NCBI GenBank assembly: GCA_021234155.1
Contig: JAJEKV010000003.1
Location: 17,034,386 to 17,098,385 of the forward strand
Source: Isoetes taiwanensis
Taxonomy: Eukaryota > Streptophyta > Lycopodiopsida > Isoetales > Isoetaceae
Length of the DNA stretch: 64,000 nucleotides
Direction of reading: 5' to 3'
The notes under the pieces were generated by a model that had not been told where the DNA came from, did no database searches, and saw only the letters and a program-made list of their open reading frames with translations. The translations under genes and the position numbers were made by a program. Shown here in pieces: positions 12,720 to 23,102 of the stretch; the first letter of the stretch is position 1, and each line of letters starts with the position of its first letter.

Positions 12720-13971
12720 CTTAAATCCCGTCACCGTCAATTTCTCCGTGAGGTCCGTGACTACACCATGGTTGCAGGCCATCTTTACAAACGTGGCAAG
12801 GATACAGTCCTCCGACGCTGTGTTCTTCCTCATGAAGTGCCTGATATTGTTTGAGAAGCACATGAAGGGCTCGGTGGAGGTCATTTTCATGGTGACACCA
12901 CGACACGCAAAATGCTTCTCGCAGGTTATTTCTGGCCCACGCTCTTCAAGGATGCTCACGTTCACGCCCGTACGTGTGACGTATGTCAGCGTGTAGGTAG
13001 GCCCACGGCCCGTGACGCTCTCCCCTTGACGCCGGTCGCCACGCCACTTCCCTTCAACAAATGGGGAATGGACTTTGTGGGACCTATAGACCCTCCTTCG
13101 CGGCACACCCGTGCCCGCTACATTCTGGTTCTCACTGATTATGCTACCAAATGGGCAGAGGCTTGCGCATTTCCAGACAACACGGCAGCAAGCACGGCCA
13201 AGGTCATTTATACGCAAATCATCACGCATTTTGGCTGTCCCACGGAATTGGTCAGTAATCGAGGTGTTCATTTTGTCAATCACACTATCAAGGAGCTGAC
13301 GGATTATTTGCTGATACATCATCGCAAAAGCACACCTTACTATCCTCAAGGGAATGGTTTGGCTGAGAGCACAAACAAGACTCTCATCACTATTCTCAAG
13401 AAAATTTGTGACGTTTCTCACACAGACTGACAAGACAAGCTACCTATTGTTCTTTGGGCTTACAACTGTTGTTTCAAGATTGCTACTGGTTACACTCCTT
13501 TTAAGTTGGTTTATGGTCAAGAAGCCTTGATGCCCTTTGAATATGTTCTCCCGACACTTCGTTTTCAACTTGCTACCACTCATAACCCACCTGCAGCTCT
13601 TCAAGAACGAGTTTACCAGCTTGAACAATTGGAAGAACTTAGGAGAGATGCTTATATTCGGGTTCTTCATGGCCAACAGTTGATCTTTGCATGACAAACA
13701 TCTGAAGACCAAAAGTTTTAAAGAAGGTGATTTGGTTTTGCTTTATGATTCTCGTTACAAAAATTTTCCCGGGAAGTTAAAGTTCAGATGGCTTGGTCCT
13801 TATCAAATCGTTCAAGTTGTACAACCCAGCGTTTTCAAGCTCGCAGAATTAGATGGCACTCCATTACCTACACTGGTTAATGGCTTTCGTCTCAAACAAT
13901 TTCATACAGCAAATACAGATAGTCATACACCTGATGCAGAACAAGAATCTGAATCCACAGAAAGTGACTAA
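12720..13971 (+). pseudogene. Integrase region of element B
   Basis: An HHCC zinc-binding part (GGHFHGDTTTRKML ... CDVCQRVGRPT) is followed by the catalytic core (WGMDFVGPIDPP, VLTDYATKWAEA, STPYYPQGNGLAESTNK) and a C-terminal DNA-binding part ending at 13,971. No chromodomain follows, which separates it from element D. The region is broken. Confidence 0.87.
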
Positions 13972-14082
13972 AGTGGCATATTTATATTATAGGAGGAAAT
14001 TTTTTACAAAATGAGGGCAGAGCCCTATTAACAAAATGGGCAGAGCCCTATTTAGAAAATCCTAAGGTTAAAGAAAAACCCT
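13972..14082. other. Convergent gap with two copies of a short hairpin
   Basis: Between the end of integrase (plus) and the end of the antisense ORF (minus). A 20-bp unit containing GGGCAGAGCCCTATT occurs twice (about 14,014-14,029 and 14,038-14,053); each copy can fold as GGGC-AGA-GCCC. A role in 3'-end formation for the two converging transcripts is possible but unproven. Confidence 0.5.
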
Positions 14083-14343
14083 CTACTCTGGGTTGGGAGC
14101 AGAGGTGATGCGGAGGATGTGGTAGTAGTTCTGCTCTGGATCCCAGCGCAGATGCAGCACCACCTCCATGGCATTCGTCAGCGGGTCGGGATGCTCAGCC
14201 ATCCCACTGCACCAGCCGTCCATCGGGATGCCACAGTTGTGGCATTTCCAGAGGTCCAGACAGTTCATCTTGCAGGTGATCCATTCCTGGCAATTGGTAG
14301 GCATCGTGCAATTCTCGTTCAAACCAGCCGCTGCCATACTCAT
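14083..14343 (-). CDS. Antisense cysteine-rich small ORF inside element B
   Basis: An uninterrupted 86-residue ORF on the strand opposite gag-pol, starting at the ATG whose first base is 14,343. Eight cysteines lie in the first half (ENC, TNC, ITC, MNC, KCHNC, GWC), suggesting a small zinc-binding or disulfide-rich fold, followed by a non-repetitive second half rich in aromatic and acidic residues. Upstream on the same strand are a TATA box TATATAAG (about 14,382-14,391) and a CCAAT box (14,421-14,425), well spaced for a plant promoter. No match to a known family is recognised. Antisense ORFs between pol and the 3' LTR are reported in plant Tat-lineage elements (for example Grande), which makes an element-encoded gene plausible. 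No frame lesion is seen, in contrast to the neighbouring gag-pol. Confidence 0.6.
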   Translation of the reverse strand: MSMAAAGLNENCTMPTNCQEWITCKMNCLDLWKCHNCGIPMDGWCSGMAEHPDPLTNAMEVVLHLRWDPEQNYYHILRITSAPNPE

Positions 14344-14381
14344 GGTCACAAAAGGGTGTATCAGCTTCGCCCACTGCTCGT

Positions 14382-14428
14382 CTTATATAGCTCAACCGAC
14401 GGGACCTCTGTCAACGTGGACCAATCAG
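14382..14428 (-). promoter_or_regulatory. TATA and CCAAT boxes of the antisense ORF
   Basis: Reading the minus strand: CTGATTGG (CCAAT box, plus 14,421-14,428), then TATATAAG about 35 bp downstream, then the ATG about 40-48 bp further on. GACGTGG/CACGTT-like G-box cores flank the CCAAT box. The spacing fits a compact RNA polymerase II promoter with a short leader. Confidence 0.6.
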
Positions 14429-14616
14429 AAAATCGCCGACGTGGTTGCAATGCAAGACTCCTTCTAATTCCGGAATCTCTTCTCACGCCGCATATCTAGC
14501 CATGGTACCTTCTGACACTTCCTTTTAAGATATCCCACTTCGAGTTGCCTGCATTAAATGACATTCCTTCCTTTCACGCCCGTCGAAAATTAATGTTTGT
14601 ACCTTCGCCAGTTGTC

Positions 14617-16390
14617 TGTTATGCCTAAATATTTTTACAGACCATTGCTCGGAATTGTGCATGCATATTTATGTTAGGCATAATGGATGTGTTATAATGG
14701 TCGCTTGTTCTAGTCTAGCTTAAGTTGTTGTGGTGCACCACGGCATGGTAGACTAGAATGTGTTGTTGCCTGGTCATTGAATTGGAAATGAATTCCCTTC
14801 AATGAATAACGAGGCAACTTATATATGTTTAATGGTCAAAAGAACCATAGGGCCTTAAAAGGCATTTGAATGGTTTAAAACCATTAAAACCTAAAAGGGT
14901 GAGCACCCCTAATATCGGGGGATGCCACCCTGTTGCTGTAACAGCAGCGTGAGCTGCGGGAGAGGAATCGGCCACTGCCGATTTAACTCTGGACCTGAGG
15001 TGCCAGCTAGTTGGTCGCCACGTGGATTGCCACGTTGGCTGGACAGCTGCATCTGAAATAGGGCGGCCGGATTGTGTTCCGGAGGTTACAGTGGCAGGAG
15101 GAAAGGCCGGATTGGTGAGCAGCGTACAGACAGCCGAAGGACTACAGGAAGTAAGCAACAGCTGGGGAGTCTGGCAAAGGACACAGAGATATTGGAGAGA
15201 AGGTTGGAGTAAAGGCGAGTTGCAGAGAGTCTTGTGCAGGCCGGATTGCTCAAAAACTACTTCTAACACAAGGACTGGTTTGGGGTGGATAACCTCGGTA
15301 ACCGGAAGGATCAATTGTAAGATTCAAATCTCCTTGTTCACATAAGTAGTGCTTGATAAATTCTCCTTCTGGAGAAGGGCAGGCTTGCACGACCGTACTC
15401 TAGCTTGACCCTTTACCTCCTTCATCTACCCATCGAAAGCCTAGCATAACAGAATTGGGTTAACCATTATAAACCGAGCTGGTATAATAATGGTATAATA
15501 ATTCTGTAAGTGGGCAACCCGGGTGTTGCCTTTTGCATAGGCAAGGTCTTGGTGATGCTGCCAGGCTTATGCTTGTTGTAGTGCTGTAGGCTTATGCTGG
15601 CTGTAGTGCCACCAGGCTTATCCTGGCGGTGTTCAAGAGGCACCGTGTGTGCTGGAATAAACCATTCCTGCTATGGATAAGCTTATGCTTATGTACCTGA
15701 ATACTTGCGAGTGCTGGTGAGGTAGGCAAGGGGTATTGGTATGGGACAATATCCCCCGCGTCCGACAAACGATCCGATGAAAGCAACGTATTCATTGTGG
15801 AGCGATGCTCCAATTGTTAGAGTATCTTAATGATACTAGGTGAGCACGTTGAGTGCCTATCCAAGGGAGTTTTATGCATCACGTCTGTATGGATAAGCTT
15901 GGCTTATCTGGTAAAGAACTGTAGGTGCTAGTGAGGTAAAATCTGTCACCGGTATGGGACGGTGCTGGGTCTAACCAACAGTCTAGTAACCTAGGTTCTT
16001 AAGATGTTTGCGCTTCTCCTTACTTCGATCCACCGGTAGCGGGGTTCTAGACGGCGTCTTGTCTAGATATGGTGGGGTGTGTCCGCTGACGGATGCTATG
16101 GTGCGCGGTGGTGGATTCCATATGTGTGTTCTTGCAACCGCTAGATCATTGCTTCATGTTGACATAATCGATAACTCTTATGCATGTTAACGACACGGGA
16201 AGCTTGTGCAGTACGCTTTGATAGTCGGGCGGGGCGACGTGTGCATATAGTTATCTTGTGTTGTCATTTTGTTATCCTCAGATAATGGCTTTCATGTATA
16301 TAGCCTCGTGGGGAGGCAAATTTGTTCCGCGTAATTCGATGGTTTGATGTGAATACAAATCGAAATTTTGGTACTAAAATTTTGGTTCAG
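14617..16390 (+). repeat. 5' LTR of chromovirus D
   Basis: About 1.78 kb, matching 21,053-22,825. The first roughly 315 bp are identical by eye in the two LTRs; further in, differences fall in short islands between long identical stretches. A TATA-like box TTATATATG lies near 14,819. A short repeated unit GGCTTATGCTGG... occurs three times near 15,565-15,625. Confidence 0.9.
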
Positions 16391-16396
16391 AATAGC

Positions 16397-16412
16397 GGGT
16401 ATCGAGCCTAAG
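16397..16412 (+). other. Primer binding site of D (initiator Met tRNA type, degenerate)
   Basis: GCGGGTATCGAGCCTA just after the 5' LTR resembles TGGTATCAGAGC, the site for initiator methionine tRNA used by most plant chromoviruses. The match is imperfect. Confidence 0.5.
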
Positions 16413-16769
16413 TTTCTTGGACCTCGAGTAGCCGAGATGGAGCACGGCAGACTAGTGCAGCGCACATGCCGTGAAAGGTAACGCGACTCCTATGGAGGAG
16501 GAACCTGATGTACGAGGGCTAGGGCCGCCGAGTACGTGAAACCCGTAAGAACCCGGAGACCATGCACAAAGTGGGGTGAGGACTTGCGGGGGTGCGCACA
16601 GAAAGCCTCAAGGTCAGTATTGACACTCGGGACTGCTATGAGAACTGCTTTTGGAGACCCTTGGCGGCACGGATGGCCTAGGGAAGTCTCAGGAGAAAGG
16701 GAAGTCTCCGGCGCCTGTGGTGGTGGACCCGATGTACTGGTGCTAGTCTTCTGCGGGAGCGATCATCAA

Positions 16770-19700
16770 GAGTTCGATTGAGCAAGGAGGACATCCGCAG
16801 CCTCGAAGCACAAAGATCCCGGATTGGGATGGGAAAGGCAATCGGCCGAGGAGGCGATGGCTTGGATTGACAAGCTTGAGACCTTTTTTGAGGCTACCAA
16901 TAAAGGTGATAAGGCGCGATTGTTTATTGCGCAGATGCGGCTGAAATCGGACGCCTATAGTTGGTGGAATGGTCCTACCATGAAAAAGGAGGTGAATACC
17001 TGGTCCGATTTCAGGAAGTACTTTATTGGGGAGTATGCACCTCAAAGATGATGCTCGTGGATGCGCTTTGAGAAGAAGCGACACCGTAGCGCATGTTCTC
17101 TCTCGCTTATATCAATAAGGTACGGGGTTATATCCACAGGGTTGGAGACTTGACCGAGGCTCGGCAGGTTGATTTCTTCCTAGGTGGCCTATCCAGTGTT
17201 GCTCTCAAGAAACAGATAATCGGGTTGAAGCCCGAGGATTTTGAGAGGGCGACGATGTTGGCTCGTCAGCTTGGGGAAGAGGATGAGTCTTTTAAGAAGA
17301 CGTCCCGAAAGTTCTCAAAGAAGAAAAACAGGTTCTTCAAGAAGAAAAAGTCTGGAAAGTCTGAACAGCCTAAGTCTAAGTCTGCAGGTGGAGAGTCCAA
17401 GAAGCGTAAAGCGGACTCTAAGTCCGGTGGTCCCAGGAAGGATATTTTCTGCTATAGGTGTGGAGAGCCTGGGCACTTTAGTCGTGAATGCTCTCAGCCA
17501 CAGAACAAGAAAGCTGATAACAAGAAAGCAAACGTGACTGAAAAGGCTGAAGAAGTATTAGAATCTAAGACGGTTTCAGCCATTGCCATGGAAGAGCTGT
17601 GCGCGCTGGATAAGCCTGCAAGCAAGGACATCATGGATATGTTTGCTGGACGGGTTATTAGATTCTTGGGTAGAATCATGGGCCGAAACGTAGTTGTGCT
17701 ATTGGATTGTGGCTCTTCTGACATGTTTGTATCTTCTAAGTTGGTGGAAGAACTGCACTTACCTTGTGTGAAGACTAATAAGTACAAGGTAGATGGGCCT
17801 TTTGTGAACGATTCTCAGGTGGAGGATCGTAAAGCTATTGGAGTACCCTTGTGTATTCAAGGTTACCAGGAAAAGCTTGATTTTGACCTCTTGGATGTTG
17901 GCCGATATGACGTGGTGCTGGGGATAACATGGTTGCAGCGGGTTAAGCCTACTGCAATAGATTGGAACACTCACCAGGTGACGCTGAAGCATGATGGACG
18001 TGAGATCTATTTGCAGGGGAGTCCTTTGACGGGAGCTTCCAAGATCGTGTCATCGCTTCAGGTCAAGAAACTGGTACGTAAATCTTCCAATCAATGTTTT
18101 CTTCTATTTATTGATGAATGTTATCCTGCTTTTGAGTGCTGTCATATGAGTGCTGCTAGTGAGGTCATTGAGAATTCAAAAGGCCAAAAAGAGTTGCAGG
18201 ATTTGCTATCTGAATTTCAGGATGTGTTCCCTGAGGAACTGCCTGAAGGCCTTCCACCTAGTAGAGAGATTGAACATGAGATTGATTTAGAGCCTGGATC
18301 CAAACCTGTGTTTCGTAGCCCTTATAGATTGTCCATATTAGAACAAGAGGAGGTAAAGAAGCAGGTTCATGAGCTGTTAGCCAAAGGGTTTGTGAGACCT
18401 AGCAAATCCCCTTATGGTGCTCCTGTCATTCTAGTCAAGAAAAAGGACGGATCAATGCGGATGTGCATTGATTATCGTGCCTTGAATAAGATCACGATCA
18501 AGAATAGGTATCCCTTACCTAGGATTGACGAGATTATGGATAGATTAACAGGAGCTAAATATTTTTCTAAGTTGGATTTGCGCAGTGGTTATCACCAGAT
18601 AAGGGTGAAGGAGTCGGATGTTCATAAGATCGCCTTGGGACCACTTTGGTCATTTTGAATTTTTGGTGATGCCTTTTGGACTAACGAATGCTCCTGCTAC
18701 TTTTTCCAGAATGATGAATGAGGTTTTTGCAGGATGTCTGGATACTTTTGTTGAAGTATTTTTAGATGATATCCTGGTTTATAGCAAAACCTTGGATGAG
18801 CATTTGAATCATTTGCGTTTTGTGCTAACTCTGCTCAGACAGCATAAGTTGTATGCAAAAATGTCAAAGTGTGAATTTTTGAAAGCACAGGTGGAATATT
18901 TGGGCCACATTGTATCTGCTGATGGTGTAGCTGTGGATCCCAAGAAGACGGAGGCAATTCAGTCTTGGCCTGTGCCAAAGAATGTATCTGAGTTGCGTAG
19001 TTTCTTGGGATTGGCCAGCTATTATCGCAGATTTGTCTGGAAGTTTGCCCAGATTGCAGCTGCTTTGACTATGTTGTTGAAAACTAATGTCCAGTGGCAA
19101 TGGACGGTGAAGCAGCAGCAGGCAATGGATATGCTGAAGAGGTTGCTGACCTCGGCGCCTATTCTGTTGATTCCAGACATGAGTAAACCTTATGAGGTTT
19201 ACACGGATGCATGTGGTTATGCCATTGGTGCTGTTCTCATGCAGGATGGTAGAGTAGTGGCGTACGAAAGTCGCCAACTCAATGCTGCTGAGAAGAACTA
19301 TTCCACATATGAGCAGGAGTTACTGGCAATGGTTCATGCGCTCAAAGTCTGGAAACATTATCTCCGCAATAAGTGCGAGTTTGTGGTCTATACCGATCAT
19401 AAGCCTTTGAAATTCCTGCAAAGCCAGGCCGAGGTAAGTCCAAGGCAAGCTAGATGGTTGGACTTTCTTTCTCAATTTCATTTTCATGTTGAACATCTTC
19501 CCGGGAAAAAGAATCCTGTTGCTGATGCTCTTTCCAGGGTTCGGGAAGTGAATGTGATGGTTCAATATGAAATTGCTTTGGTGTCACAGATTAAGCAAGC
19601 ATATGACTTGGATGCCTATATTTTGAATATGCAGCATCTATCCAAGTTACCGGATGCTTGGGATATCCAGAATGGACTCTGGTATCATAAGGGACGTATT

Positions 19701-21026
19701 TATGTTCCTGCTGTTGACACTTTAAGAAAGCAATTGTTGAGCGAATTTCATGATGCACCTTATGCGGGGCATGGAGGTGAGTGGAAAACTTATGAATCGC
19801 TCAAGAGAATGTTTTACTGGCCTAGCTTGAAAGAAGATGTGCAGGAATATGTAAAAGTCTGTGAGACTTGTCAGCAGGTTAAAGCAAGTCGAGGCAAAAC
19901 TCCAGGGCTTTTGCAACCTCTGCCAGTGCCAGAGGAGCGATGGAGTGAAATCTCTATGGATTTCATTGTGAAGTTGCCTCGTACTGTGCATCACTGTACT
20001 CAGATACTTGTCATTGTGGATAGGTTGACGAAGTATGCACGCTTTATACCTCTGACAAAGAATGCTGATGGCTTGGCGGTGGCCAAGGCTTATATGCAGC
20101 ATATATTTCCTATTTTTGGATTACCCAAAGCTATTGTAAGCGATCGTGATGTGAAATTCACTGGGAATTTCTGGCGTGAATTGTTCTCTGCATTGAAATG
20201 CACTCTTCAGTTCTCTAGTGGAGATCATCCGGAAACGGATGGGCAAACTGAAAGAGTGAATCAGATTCTGGAGGATATGCTGAGATCTTATGTGGCCACT
20301 CAGCAATCCAGATGGGAGGACTATTTGCCAATTGTGGAGTTTGCTTACAATAATGGCTTCCAACAGAGCATCAAAACTAGCCCGTTTGTGGCTATGTTTG
20401 GGAGAAATCCCAGAGGACCTGTATCGCTTGGTTTTGAAGGGCTGAAAACTGATGCTGCTATAAGTATGCTTGAAGGCATGGATGTGACACTTGGGTTGTG
20501 TCAATTGCACATGAGACAGGCCCAGGATCGGGCGAGGGCACGTGCCAATTTGTCAAGAGCCCCGATCGAGCTACATGAAGGTCAGATGGTGTACCTTCGT
20601 GTGGTCTTCCCTGCAAAATTGAAAAGAAAAGCAATATTGCCATTGCTTGCAGGAAAGAAACCAAAGCTCTCCCCAAGATACAGTGGTCCTTATAAAATTT
20701 TGAAGAAATATAGTGATGTTGCCTTCAAGTTGCAACTCCCACCGAATGTGGACATTCATCCAGTTTTCCATGTGAGCCAATTGCGACCAGCTCTGGGAAA
20801 AGCTGCGAATGTTGTGCCTTCTCAGGAACACATGGTGGAGTTGGATAGAATTCCTACCCCTGAAAGAATATTGAATTCCCGGATGGTGCGGATCCGCCAA
20901 AGAGACCAGATGGAATTTCTGGTGAAGTGGAAACATAGACCTGTCTCAGAGGCGACGTGGGAGAGTCGTCGTTTCATGACTCAATATCCGGATGTTATGG
21001 CTCAATGGTCTGGAGCCGATTCTTGA
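16770..21026 (+). pseudogene. gag-pol of chromovirus D
   Basis: Gag core from about 16,830 (WWNGP, FRKYFIGEYAP); lysine-rich tail and knuckle [14 protein letters not shown] (17,450-17,491); protease [10 protein letters not shown] near 17,700; RT with [30 protein letters not shown] and [10 protein letters not shown] (about 18,200-18,950); RNase H with [13 protein letters not shown] and [10 protein letters not shown] (19,195-19,540); integrase (about 19,740-20,500) with [15 protein letters not shown] and [11 protein letters not shown]; and a C-terminal chromodomain (about 20,850-21,010) with [10 protein letters not shown] and ATWES. Chromodomains are known to steer integration toward marked chromatin. 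About two breaks are seen; the RT-to-chromodomain part is open over about 800 codons. Confidence 0.93.
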
Positions 21027-21040
21027 GGACAAGAATCCCA

Positions 21041-21049
21041 GGGGGGGAG
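21041..21049 (+). other. Polypurine tract of D
   Basis: GGGGGGGAG lies four bases before the 3' LTR start (TGTTATG at 21,053). It would prime plus-strand DNA synthesis. Confidence 0.8.
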
Positions 21050-21052
21050 TAA

Positions 21053-22825
21053 TGTTATGCCTAAATATTTTTACAGACCATTGCTCGGAATTGTGCATGC
21101 ATATTTATGTTAGGCATAATGGATGTGTTATAATGGTCGCTTGTTCTAGTCTAGCTTAAGTTGTTGTGGTGCACCACGGCATGGTAGACTAGAATGTGTT
21201 GTTGCCTGGTCATTGAATTGGAAATGAATTCCCTTCAATGAATAACGAGGCAACTTATATATGTTTAATGGTCAAAAGAACCATAGGGCCTTAAAAGGCA
21301 TTTGAATGGTTTAAAACCATTAAAACCTAAAAGGGTGAGCACCCCTAATATCGGGGGATGCCACCCTTGTCTTTAATAACCAGCCGAGCCGCGGAGGAAT
21401 CGCCAACGCCGATTTAACTCTGGACCTGAGGTGCCAGCTAGTTGGTCGCCACGTGGATTGCCACGCTATCGGATAAACAAGACATCTGAAATAGGGCGGC
21501 CGGATTGTGTTCCGGAGGTTACAGTGGCAGGAGGAAAGGCCGGATTGGTGAGCGGCGTCTGCATGTTCGAAGGACTACTGAGAAGTAAGCAAATAACCGG
21601 GAGTCTGGCAAAAGACACAGAGATATTGAAGAGAAGGTTGGAGTAAAGGCGATTTGCAGAGAGTCTTGTGCAGGCCGGATTGCTCAAAAACTACTTCTAA
21701 CACAAGGACTGGTTTGGGGTGGATAACCTCGGTAACCGGAAGGATCAATTGTAAGATTCAAATCTCCTTGTTCACATAAGTAGTGCTTGATAAATTCTCC
21801 TTCTGGAGAAGGGCAGGCTTGCACGACCGTACTCTAGCTTGACCCTTTACCTCCTTCATCTACCTACTGAGCCTAGCATAACAGAATTGGGTTAACCATT
21901 ATAAACCGAGCTGGTATAATAATGGTATAATAATTCTGTAAGTGGGCAACCCGGGTGTTGCCTTTTGCATAGGCCAAGGTCTTGGTGATGCTGCCAGGCT
22001 TATGCTTGTTGTAGTGCTGTAGGCTTATGCTGGCTGTAGTGCCACCAGGCTTATCCTGGCGGTGTTCAAGAGGCACCGTGTGTGCTGGAATAAACCATTC
22101 CTGCTATGGATAAGCTTATGCTTATGTACCTGAATACTTGCGAGTGCTGGTGAGGTAGGCAAGGGGTATTGGTATGGGACAATATCCCGCGTCTACCGAC
22201 AGTCCAGTGAAAGCAACGTATTCATTGTGGAGCGATGCTCCACTGTTAGAGTATCTTAATGATACTAGGTGAGCACGTTGAGTGCCTATCCAAGGGAGTT
22301 TTATGCATCACGTCTGTATGGATAAGCTTGGCTTATCTGGTAAAGAACTGTAGGTGCTAGTGAGGTAAAAATCACACCGGGTATGGGATCGGTCTTTGGG
22401 TCTAACCAACGATCTAGTAACCTAGGTTCTTAAGATGTTTGCGCTTTCTCCCTTACCTGATCCACCAGTAGCGGGGTTCTAGACGACGTACTGTCTAGAT
22501 ATGGTGGGGTGTGTCTGCTTGACAGATGCTATGGTGCGTGTGGTGGATTCCATATGTGTGTTCTTGCAGTCCGCAGTCATTGCTTCATGTTGACATACTG
22601 GATAACTCTTATGCATGTTACTGACACGTGGAAGCTTGTGCAGGCTGCTTGATAGCTGGCGGGGCGTACGTGTGCATATAGTTATCTTGTGTTGTCATTT
22701 TGTTATCTGTATACGTGGCTTTCATGTATATAGCCTCGTGGGAGGCAGTCCTTGTTCTGTGTACTCTGATGGTTTGATGTGAATACAAATCGAAATTTTT
22801 GGTACTAAAATTTTGGTTCGTAACA
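21053..22825 (+). repeat. 3' LTR of chromovirus D
   Basis: A 1773-bp copy of the 5' LTR. Its right end GGTTCGTAACA abuts the target duplication TTGTC and then the rest of element B. Confidence 0.93.
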
Positions 22826-22830
22826 TTGTC

Positions 22831-23102
22831 ACATCCGATCATTCCTTCACGTCTCATCTCCACCGTTCATCGCTTCTCCCTTAACTGCTTGGGGACTTAG
22901 CCAAATTTTTGCCTCTCAATCGCCTTCTTCGCATCTATCGCCACCTGGCACCATCAACGGTTGCTGCTTCCTCCTCATCACGCCCTTTCGCCACAACTTG
23001 TGCGCCCTAAAACCTTTTCGTCTATCTTCGTTTTCGTCTTCTGCTCTCGGCACTCCGGCATCTCCCATCCGCTCTTCCAGTTCCTTTCTGACGCTCTTCA
23101 CC
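22831..23102 (+). promoter_or_regulatory. Pyrimidine-rich leader before the 3' ORF of element B
   Basis: No ORF of its own. CT-rich runs such as TTCGTCTATCTTCGTTTTCG resemble plant 5' leaders. Before D inserted, this region joined 14,344-14,616, so the antisense ORF and the sense 3' ORF once diverged from about 545 bp of shared sequence. No convincing TATA box is seen on the plus side. Confidence 0.4.

Larger units (their letters stand above)
14617..22825 (+). mobile_element. Chromovirus D (Ty3/Gypsy with chromodomain), nested in B
   Basis: An 8.2-kb element beginning TGTTATGCC and ending GTAACA, with a perfect 5-bp target duplication TTGTC (14,612-14,616 and 22,826-22,830). LTRs of about 1.78 kb flank a primer site, one gag-pol region and a polypurine tract. 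Domain order: gag, CCHC knuckle, protease, RT, RNase H, integrase, chromodomain. It is nearly whole, with about two breaks, and is the youngest layer of the nest by position (D in B in the A/C array). Whether any copy is active cannot be judged here. Confidence 0.95.

Noticed and set aside
12594-13433. 279-codon minus-strand frame opposite integrase of element B
   Set aside because: It mirrors the codon structure of the integrase on the plus strand, has no domain and no promoter; a shadow frame.
15290-15320. CCGGAAGGATCAATTG in the D LTRs, reminiscent of the 18S rRNA 3' end
   Set aside because: Only about 11 bp match without interruption and nothing else of rRNA surrounds it; it is part of the LTR in both copies.
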